The notes under the pieces were generated by a model. That model made no database searches. It had not been told where the DNA came from and saw only the letters and a program-made list of their open reading frames with translations. From JBBECJ01 sp963763325 (lineage in GTDB: Bacteria > Chloroflexota > Chloroflexia > Thermomicrobiales > CFX8), in assembly GCA_963763325.1 (NCBI GenBank), contig CAVXOL010000002.1, forward strand, positions 210,225-274,224: a DNA stretch of 64,000 nucleotides. The letters run 5' to 3'. The translations under genes and the position numbers were made by a program. Of the stretch, positions 56,646 to 64,000 are shown piece after piece; position 1 is the stretch's first letter, and each line of letters starts with the position of its first letter.

Positions 56646-57458
56646 ATGCCCTATGCCACCAACGACCTCGACGATGTCCGTGTCTACTACGAGTTCGCCG
56701 GCGTTGACGGTCCACCGCTCGTCCTCTTCCATGACAGCCTGACCTCATCGGCGATCTGGAAGCATCTGGGATATGTGGAGTGGCTGGCCGAGGAGTACCG
56801 CGTCATCATGATCGACGCCCGTGGCCATGGCCGCAGCGACAAGCCGCATGAGGAAGCTGCCTACACGATGCCGCTGATCGCCGCCGATGTCGTCTCCGTC
56901 CTCGACCGGGCCGGCGTCGCGCGCGCCAACTTCTTCGGCTACTCGATGGGTGGACGTGTCGCCTACGGCCTCGGACTGCATGCGCCGGAGCGCTTCGAGT
57001 CGTTCATCATCGGCGGCGGCACCTTCGCGCCAACGCCCGATGGATTCAACCGCGCGACCTTCCCCGGCGCACTGGAGCTGATCGCCACCGAGGGCATCGA
57101 GCCCTTCCTCGACCGCTGGCGCGAGCGGCTCGGCCGGCCTCTCCCGCCGGGTGTCCGCGAGATGTACCTCGCTAACGACGCCCGCGCGATCGTCGCTTAC
57201 CTGCGCCGAACACAGCGCGAACCGTCCCACGAGGCGGCGCTGGCCCGGATGACGATGCCGATCCTCCTCTTCGCCGGTGAGCACGACATCGATCGCCTGC
57301 ACAACTCCCGCATCGCCGCAGACCGGCTGCCGGACGCGACGTTGGCCGTGATTGCCGGAGAAAACCACCTCTCGACGATCGCCCGCGTCGACAACGTCCT
57401 GCCACATGTCCTCGCCTTCCTCGCGCGTGTGTACGGCGAGCAGGCGCGAGCTGCCTGA
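56646..57458 (+). CDS. Alpha/beta hydrolase
   Basis: 270 residues. The nucleophile elbow GYSMGG places Ser at residue 100. Asp in AGEHDIDRL (about 215) and His in GENHLST (about 240) complete the triad, and the oxyanion region is FHDSLTSS. The sequence YYEFAGVDGPPLVLFHD is typical of esterase and C-C hydrolase relatives (3-oxoadipate enol-lactonase type). Substrate is unknown. It lies between two copies of the palindromic repeat. Confidence 0.9.
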   Translation: MPYATNDLDDVRVYYEFAGVDGPPLVLFHDSLTSSAIWKHLGYVEWLAEEYRVIMIDARGHGRSDKPHEEAAYTMPLIAADVVSVLDRAGVARANFFGYSMGGRVAYGLGLHAPERFESFIIGGGTFAPTPDGFNRATFPGALELIATEGIEPFLDRWRERLGRPLPPGVREMYLANDARAIVAYLRRTQREPSHEAALARMTMPILLFAGEHDIDRLHNSRIAADRLPDATLAVIAGENHLSTIARVDNVLPHVLAFLARVYGEQARAA

Positions 57459-57461
57459 GGT

Positions 57462-57524
57462 GCAACCCCTCCCCAACCGCTACCCAGAGGGTGCCCCTCC
57501 TAGGGGAGGGGGGGGAGGGGTTGC
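57462..57524 (+). repeat. GC-rich palindromic repeat, copy 2 (inverted)
   Basis: Outer arms GCAACCCCTCCCC (57462-57474) and GGGGAGGGGTTGC (57512-57524) pair over 13 bp. Its middle (CCGCTACCCAGAGGGTG) is the reverse complement of the middle of copy 1 with few changes. It starts just after the hydrolase stop and may act as terminator. Confidence 0.7.
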
Positions 57525-57582
57525 GCCGCGTACAATCTCCCATCAGGAATACCGTACCGAACTGGGAGGATGGGAGAAGACG

Positions 57583-58997
57583 ATGCTCAAACATCGCGAG
57601 GTGGCCGACTGGCTCGACGAGCGCCAGGAACGCTTCATCACGATCTCGGATACGATCTGGGAGTACGCCGAGGTCGCGTTGGCCGAGACGAAGTCGTGTC
57701 AACTCCAAGCCGACGATCTGGAGGCCGACGGCTTTCGGATCACCCGCAACGTCGGCGGGCTGCCGACCGCCTTCGTCGCCGAGTGGGGCGATAGCGGGCC
57801 GGTGATCGGCTTCCTCGGCGAGTACGACGCGCTGCCGGAACTCTCGCAGAAGTCGCAGGCCGCCCAGGAGCCGCTCGTGCCCGGTGGCGCCGGGCACGGC
57901 TGCGGCCACAACCTGCTCGGCACCGCCAGCCTGGCAGCGGCATCCGCCCTGAAGTCGTGGCTCCAGGCGACCGGCCGCCCCGGCACCGTCCGCTACTACG
58001 GCTGCCCGGCCGAAGAGACCGGCGCCGGCAAGGTCTTCATGGCCCGCGACGGCGCGTTCGAGGGGCTGGACGCTGCCCTGACCTGGCACCCCGGCAGCCA
58101 CACGTCGGTCATGCTCGGCAGCTCGCTGGCGATCGACCACATCACGTTCCGCTTCTTCGGCAAGACCGCCCACGCCGCCGGCGCGCCGGAGATGGGCCGC
58201 TCGGCCCTCGACGCCGTCGAGCTGACCAACATCGGCGTCAACTACCTGCGCGAGCACGTCATCGACTCGGCCCGCATCCACTACGTCATCACCAACGGCG
58301 GCGGCCAGCCGAACGTCGTCCCGGCCGAGGCCGAGGTCTGGTACTACGTCCGCGCCCCACGCCGCGACCTGCTCGACCCGATCACCCAGCGCGTCATCAA
58401 GATCGCCGAGGCCGCGCACGATGATGACCGAGACCCGGCTGGAGATCCACGACTTCTACGGCGTCCACAACTACCTGCCGAACGTGACGCTCGGCAAGGT
58501 CGCGATGGAGGTCCTCGAAGGACTCGGCCCAATCGAGTTCACGGCCGAGGAAGAAGCCTTCGCAATGGAGATCTCCGAAGCGTTCGGCGAGACGGCCCGC
58601 ATCCGCGCGCTCGAACGGCGCCGGGATGCCGAAGGAGCTGGCCAACCGGGCGCTGATCGGCGAGCCACACCCGCCAGCCGACGAGGGCAAGACGATGTCC
58701 GGCTCGACCGACGTCTCCGAAGCGAGCTGGAACGCGCCGACCCTCCAGCTCTGGTCGACCTGCTTCGCGCTCGGCGCGCCAGGCCACTCGTGGGCCATCA
58801 CCGCGACCGGCCAGATGTCGATCGGCCACAAGGGGATGATGCACGCCGCCAAGGCGATGGCCGTCACCGCAGCACAGCTGATCGACGACCCCGCCCTGCT
58901 CGCCCAGGCCAAGGTCGAGTTCGAGCAGGCCACCGGCGACTTCACCTACAAGGCCGCCATCCCCGAAGGCGCCGAACCACCGAAGCCGCACATCTAG
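57583..58997 (+). pseudogene. M20 family amidohydrolase (AbgB-like), two frameshifts
   Basis: Stitched length about 470 residues. A metal-dependent peptidase/amidase of the M20 group: GEYDALPEL near 85, GHGCGHNLLGTAS near 103, CPAEETGAGKVFM near 145, then the dimerisation domain, and later GAPGHSWAITATGQMSIGHKGMM. The phrase 'AALTWHPGSHT' is typical of AbgB-type p-aminobenzoyl-glutamate hydrolases. The frame breaks near 58419 (an extra G in CACGATG) and at 58621-58625 (an extra G in GCCGGGATG). ATG 57583 follows GGGAGAAG. It is likely functional if those bases are errors. Confidence 0.8.
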
Positions 58998-59173
58998 TCA
59001 TCACACTCCAGAACCTCAAAGTGTGACCGCCGTGCAGTGGACTGGTCGCACCGCGAGGTTCTGGAATGAGAATAGATGCTCCCAGGAGATGAGGAACGGC
59101 GAAAATCTGTCTCAGAGACGACGATATACGCGACTCGACGACGCGGCACGATCAGGGTGTGGCGCCTCGGACA

Positions 59174-59203
59174 TACCCGACGAGGGTCTGTCGCCGTCGG
59201 GTA
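59174..59203. terminator. Hairpin between convergent M20 and SnoaL-like genes
   Basis: TACCCGACG (59174-59182) pairs with CGTCGGGTA (59195-59203), perfect over 9 bp with a 12-base loop. It is ten bases from the end of the minus-strand gene. There is no T tract. Confidence 0.5.
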
Positions 59204-59212
59204 GCGACCGAA

Positions 59213-59626
59213 CTACGCCCAGCCAAGCTGTTTCAGCGTATGTCCATCATTCCAGATCTTCGTCATGTGCCGGATCTTGTCACCGTCGAAGCGCATCACA
59301 TAGACGTAGTCGGCGGTCACGGCGTTGCCAGTCGGCGGAACTGGTCCACCCGGACCCGTCTGCGTACCGTGGACCACTCCGTACACCGAGACGGCGTTCC
59401 GAGCCTCATCGGTCGCGAAGGCGGCAATGTCGTAGGTCAGATCTGGAATCGGAGTCAGGAGCCCCTTCATCCATTCGGTGTAGTCCTTGAGCGTGGAGAT
59501 CTCGGCAAGCGTCGCCGCCTGGCACGAAAAGCTGGCGCCCTCATGGCACCAATCCTGGCAGACGTCCCACCCTTTGCCGGTTTCGCATGCATCGAAAAAC
59601 GCCATCGCCGTTTCCGACATCGACAT
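59213..59626 (-). CDS. SnoaL-like (NTF2-fold) protein
   Basis: 137 residues. ATG 59626 lies about eight bases after GAGGGG. The cone-shaped NTF2 fold of ester cyclase and SnoaL relatives is suggested by AMAFFDACETGKGWDVCQDWCHEGASFSC, LKDYTEWMKGLLTPIPDLTYDI and a C-terminal ADYVYVMRFDGDKIRHMTKIWND. Members act on small molecules or have no known activity. It is the last well-behaved gene before the disturbed end of the window. Confidence 0.8.
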   Translation of the reverse strand: MSMSETAMAFFDACETGKGWDVCQDWCHEGASFSCQAATLAEISTLKDYTEWMKGLLTPIPDLTYDIAAFATDEARNAVSVYGVVHGTQTGPGGPVPPTGNAVTADYVYVMRFDGDKIRHMTKIWNDGHTLKQLGWA

Positions 59627-59773
59627 CGGTCAACCCCCTCACTGTGAAGCGTACCCGCGCCGCGGGTGACACGATAGCATCTCATCGGACGACGCCACCG
59701 CAGCGTGCGATGACATCTCACCCATGCACTCCCTCTGCCGGAGCGGCGACCGGCAGCAAGACCAACCGTCAAG

Positions 59774-62280
59774 GTGCTGCACAGAGCCGTATTGCTCGGG
59801 CGGCGCGACATGGACGTACTCGCTCCGGGCGCGGGCCTGCCGCCGATCGAGCGGTTCGGTGGCGTGCTCAGGCTCGGCGGCGCGCTGCGCGCTCCGCTGC
59901 TGACGCTCGACGAGGACGCGCTGGACGAGTACCGCGCCCACGAGGCGTGGGGCGATCCGTATCCGCATCCGTTCCAGACCGCCCTGGCGACGCTCGTCAA
60001 CCTCGCCGACGACTACGGCAGCAGGCGGCGGACGCCGCCCATGCGAGCGCCGCGGAGGTCGCCACGAGGCCGGCGCGGAGACTCGAGACCGCACTGGAGG
60101 AGGCGGACGAGGACCCGCTGCATCGTTCCGCCCTCTACGGGCGCTGGCACGCGGCACCCACCGGCTCGTCCCGCCGACGCGCCGGGGATCCCGCCCGAGG
60201 ACGAGCCGTGGGTGCACGAGCTCAACCTGGATCCGCGGCACCGGGTCGCCGCGGGGATCGGCACGCAGGTGGTGCAGCCGGACCAGGAGGACTTCATGGA
60301 GGCGGCCTGGCAGCAGGTCGGCGAGGTCCTCGAGGGCAACCGGAAGATCCGCCGCGCGCAGGTGGCCAAGCCGGTGAGCACGTGTGGCACGGCGCGAGCT
60401 GGCCGAGCTGGCGGCACACGGCGCCCGAGCACTTCCTGGCCGTGGCCGCTCCGGTCCAGCGCCGGGTCCTGGAGAGCGGCCTGACCGTCCACCACCGCGT
60501 CCGGCGGAGCCGGATCCCGGCCGCCGTCATCGCCACGGCGTGCGCAAGGCGATCCGGCCGGGTGGCCGGATCGCACGCCGTGTCGGCTTCGACGCGGCGC
60601 GCGGCGCCCGCAACCTGCTGTCGCGGCTGAACGAGGCGAGGTCTTCGCCGCGCCGCCGAAGATCATCGCGCCCACCCTGCCGACCGGTGAGCAGCTAGCG
60701 GGCCGGCTCGCACCGACCGGGCTCGCGGGGCGGCTCGCCGCGCTGATCCGGCGCCACCCGTGGCTGCGCTTCGCACCGTTCATCGTGCCGCTCGTCGTCG
60801 CGCTCGCGCTGCTGGTCGTGTCGTTCGCGATCGCCCTGGCCGCCGGCGTCGTGCTGCTCGGCGCCGCCGCGCTGGTTTATCGATGGCTCGCCGCGCTACT
60901 GCGCCGCGCGCTCGCCGCCGACGCGTTGCGGCCCGAGACGCGGTCCGTCGAGTCCGTCGACGAGCTGCCGGCGAGCCCGGACTTCGCGCATCGGCGGGCT
61001 GGACCAGGCGACCGCTCCGAGCCTCGACGGCGATCGACAGCGCCGACGCGCAACGGTTCAAGGATCGCTTCGCAACCTGTACGCGCTCGATGCCGCGGAG
61101 CGAACGATCGAGCAGCCGGTCCGCGCGCCGCTCGACCTGCGGCGATCATGCGGGACCGCGATCGAGGCCATCCGCCCGAGCGTGACGATCGCGCCCGGCG
61201 TCCTCGGCACGATCACGATCCCGCGCCGGATCGCCGACGGCTGCCGGGACTGGCCACCGACCCGTTCGGCGAGGTGATGGTCTATCCCGAGATCGACGTG
61301 CCGATGTACGAGCCGCTGAAGGAGCTCTCGAGCGAGCTCTTCCTGCCGAACATCCAGCTGATCGAGAACAACAGCATCACGCTGCTCGAGACCAACCAGA
61401 AGTTCATCGAGGCGTACATGGTCGGGCTCAACCACGAGTTCTCCCGCGAACTGCTGTGGCGCGAGTACCCCACCGACCAGCGCGGCAGCTACTTCCGCCA
61501 GTTCTGGGACGTCCGCGGGTTCCTCGCCGCGACGCGCCGATCCCGACGCGCTGCGCGAGCGGCTGCGCGACATCCCGGAGCTCCACGCTGGCCCGCGGAC
61601 ACGGCCCTCGGCGCGCACGACCATCGCGAGGCCCAGGGCGACAAGGAAGACGAGCTGGTGCTGGTCGATCCGCGGCGAGCTCCTGAAGAAGTATCCGACG
61701 GCCGTCGATCTACGCCCACCGGGCCGACTGGGAGCGGACGCGGCGGGGCGATCGACAAGACGAAGCCGCGCCAGCTCGTCGAGCTGACCCGGCGCAGGGG
61801 CCGACCCGCCGCGCGACCTGGTGAAGACGCCGCTGTACGAGGCGAAGGTCGACCCGGACATCTACTTCTTCGGCTTCGACCTCACCGCCAAGGCCGCCAG
61901 GGGCGGCGCCGGACGGTCGCGGGCGAGGACGACCCGGGCTGGTTCTTCGTGATCAAGGAGCGGCCCGGCGAGCCGCGCTTCGGCCTCGACCTGCCGCGAG
62001 GACGGCCGCCCAGCCGCCGATCCACACCTGGAACGACCTGGCCTGGAGCGACGTGGTCGACGCCTACGCCGCCGGCGGCGTTCCTGCGGCCGGGCGCCCG
62101 CGACGGTGACGCTCGACCGACCCGGGGCGCGACCCAGCGAGGCGCACCGCAGTACGACGAGGACCGCCGGTTCCGTGGCGGGCCGACACCCACGCCGCCG
62201 AACTGGCCTACATCCTCTACCAGGTGCCCGGTGCTGATGGCGGTCCACGGCGCCGAGATGCTCGAAGCGACGGTGAGCCG
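59774..62280 (+). pseudogene. Large protein of unknown function, heavily frameshifted
   Basis: Reading across frames gives a nearly continuous protein of about 800 residues or more. It starts VLAPGAGLPPIERFGGVLRLGGAL and ...EAWGDPYPHPFQTALATLVNLADDY. Next come WVHELNLDPRHRVAAGIGTQVVQ and a pair of hydrophobic helices (60785-60890). Then FGEVMVYPEIDVPMYEPLKELSSELFLPN, then TLLETNQKFIEAYMVGLNHEFSRELLWREYPTDQRGSYFRQFWDV, and DPDIYFFGFDLTA. The end reads PVLMAVHGAEMLEATVSR. The sense frame changes about every 100-150 bases. I recall similar long proteins with no assigned function in actinobacteria and myxobacteria; I cannot name a family. Confidence 0.5.
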
Positions 62281-64000
62281 ATGCCTGAATTCGACGAGCT
62301 CCGCACGAACTCGCCGACGCCGGCGCGAGTCGCGAGCAGCGGCGCGAGGCGCTCCTGGCCCGCGAGGCGGTCGCCAGGCGAGCGCGAGCTCGAGGCGCGC
62401 CGTCGCGCGGACCGAGAACACGGACGACCGCGGCGCTCGAGCGCGGCTGGCGAGCGCACGCGGGCGGTCAGGCACGCTCGGCGCTCGCGCTCGCCTGACC
62501 GCGACCGTCGCCGCGGAGCCGACTGGCGGTCGGCGTTCACGCCGTTCACCGACCCGAGCGAGGCGGCTGCGCCGGCTCGCCGACGGCTTCCCGATCCTGC
62601 TTTCCCGCTGCGCCTGGAGACGCGTTTCAAGCCGGGAGGACGGGGCAGCCGCAGCTCTGGGTGCGCGTCTACCCGGACAGCCTGCCTGGTCGACTCGTTC
62701 GAGCCGTCGCTACCGAGCAGGAGGTCGAGAACGCGCCGCGTTCTGGGCCGCGATCTGGCGCGCCGGCGGCGACGAAGCGCTCGAGCGCGCCGCCTGGCGC
62801 GAGCTGGTCGCGGCGCACGGGTCGGGCCGGGCCGGCTGGATCGTCGCGCCAGTACCTCCCGCTCAACCCGTCGGACAAGCCGCCGCGGGCCACGCCGACG
62901 ACGTCCTGCTGATCGTCGCGGCACCGGCCCGCTGCCCGCCGCGGTCGGCGACCTACTGGGAGGCGGTGTGGCGGCGGCGGCGACCCGGCCGCCGGCAGGC
63001 GCATACGCGGCGCTCGAAGGCGAGTCGGGCGCGGCCCAGGCCCGGCAGATCGTGGACGACTACCGGCCCGTTCAACTTCGCCGACCCCCCGAGCCGGCGC
63101 CTGCACGCGCGGCCGACGCCGCGGTCAAGGTCGCCGTCCTGCAGGTCACGCCGCCGACGACCTGGAGACCCGCCGGACGTCGTGGTCGAGCGCGGCCCGG
63201 GTCGAGCTGCTGCCCGAGCGTTTCGTGCTCGTCGGCTACGCCGCGCGGCGGGGGACCCGTCATCGAGATCGGCGCCCGATCCCCGCCCCGCTCGCGGCCG
63301 GCCCCGACCCGAACGCGCCCGGCGAGCGAGCAGCTCAAGCCGGACGGCGACGACCTCGCACATCCCGCGATCGAGCTCGCCTGGATGTTCGACTTCGAGC
63401 GGGCCGTCGCAGACGGGCATGGCCTTCCGGGTCGACCTGACCGCCGGAGCAGGCCGCGACGGCTTCGAGCGGCTCGTCGTCCTCGGCGTGCGCCTCGGCG
63501 ACACGCCCGAGCGAGGGCCGCGAGGGGCTCGAGCGGCTGCTCGAGCACCATCTCCACAGCCGGCCGGCCTCGAGCTGGTGCCGCAGGGCACGCCCACGAA
63601 CAACACCGAGAAGGGCGGCTCCGGCTATTCGTTCCGCGACGACCCCGACGCGACGTTCGAGATCTTCTTCCGCGAGCGGCCGGCAGTACGACGTCGCCGA
63701 GACGATCCGCTGCTGCGCCGCGACGGCAGTGGCTTGCCGACCTGCTCGGGCTGCGTCACGAGCTGGTCCAGCGGATCCCGAACGCCGGCGCGCGCGACCA
63801 GACCGAGGCGCGGGCAATGCAGATCGCCCTGTGGCCGGGAACCCTCGGCTACATGATGCGGACGATGCTGGCCCCGGTGTTCGACGAGAGCCGATCGCCG
63901 CGACCCGGGACTTCTTCACCCGGTACGTGAGCGGCGCGGGCCGCTGCCCGCGCTGCGGATCGGGCGGCAGCCGTACGGGATCCTGCTCACGACCGCATTC
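62281..64000 (+). pseudogene. Second large protein of unknown function, heavily frameshifted, cut by window end
   Basis: ATG 62281 follows directly on the stop of the preceding gene. Stitched text has a charged coiled coil start (EALLAREAVARR), then FPLRLETRFK, ELVAAHGSGRAGWIV, LPLNPSDKPP, a DDVLLIVA strand, YWEAVWR, VDDYRPFNFADPP, AVKVAVLQVTPP, LLPERFVLVGYA, FDFERAVADG, LVPQGTPTNN, EKGGSGYSFRDDPDATFE and near the end RDFFTRYVSG. The text runs off the window at 64000. Like its neighbour it shifts frame very often. The two genes are adjacent and look related in style, so they may act together. Confidence 0.5.

Noticed and set aside
57172..58419. Open frame of 415 codons on the minus strand opposite the hydrolase and M20 genes
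   Set aside because: Shadow frame with high Ala/Gly/Arg/Asp content; no recognisable domain.

Overview
The window looks like chromosomal DNA of a high-GC, free-living bacterium. My best guess is a member of the Chloroflexota, possibly Thermomicrobia-like. This rests on several MalT-like LuxR regulators together with DUF1269, DUF6325, SHOCT and AI-2E families, an LLM-type oxidoreductase and an arginine deiminase operon. It is inference, because there is no rRNA or other marker gene here. I found no tRNA, rRNA, CRISPR array, insertion sequence or phage integrase.

Region 1 (1-33.8 kb) is an envelope and stress island: a YihY/BrkB end, a six-segment voltage-gated-type K+ channel, two AI-2E permeases, an SPFH protein, an amino acid permease, a ThrE-type exporter, many small membrane proteins, and repeated DUF1269, DUF6325 and SHOCT proteins. 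Three large MalT-like LuxR regulators (about 900 residues each, all on the minus strand) are spread through it. Only the middle one reads through intact.

Region 2 (33.8-45.7 kb) starts with the remnant of an MFS transporter. A complete arginine deiminase operon follows: arcA, an anchored coiled-coil protein, a YfcC-family permease, an arcB-type ornithine carbamoyltransferase, an NhaC-family antiporter, a P-type cation ATPase, and arcC after a 19-bp hairpin. Facing it across a shared terminator is an unusual predicted membrane-spanning regulator: a cytoplasmic LuxR helix-turn-helix, one membrane helix, a Pro/Thr linker and an external lectin-like domain.

Region 3 (45.7-53.7 kb) carries a frameshifted GH63/MGH1-like glycosidase, a GH13 alpha-amylase-like enzyme, a small conserved-looking protein, an MBL-fold hydrolase and a frameshifted membrane protein. 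Region 4 (53.7-59.6 kb) carries an LLM-class oxidoreductase, an aminotransferase, an alpha/beta hydrolase and a frameshifted M20 amidohydrolase. Two inverted copies of a GC-rich palindromic repeat lie between the last three. A SnoaL-like protein ends the region.

Region 5 (about 59.77-64 kb) is much richer in GC and is broken by a frameshift about every 100-150 bases. Stitching the frames suggests two large genes of unknown function. This stretch is probably a low-accuracy or chimeric contig end. About 21 further apparent frameshifts occur in the rest of the window, so many calls marked pseudogene may be intact genes carrying sequence errors.
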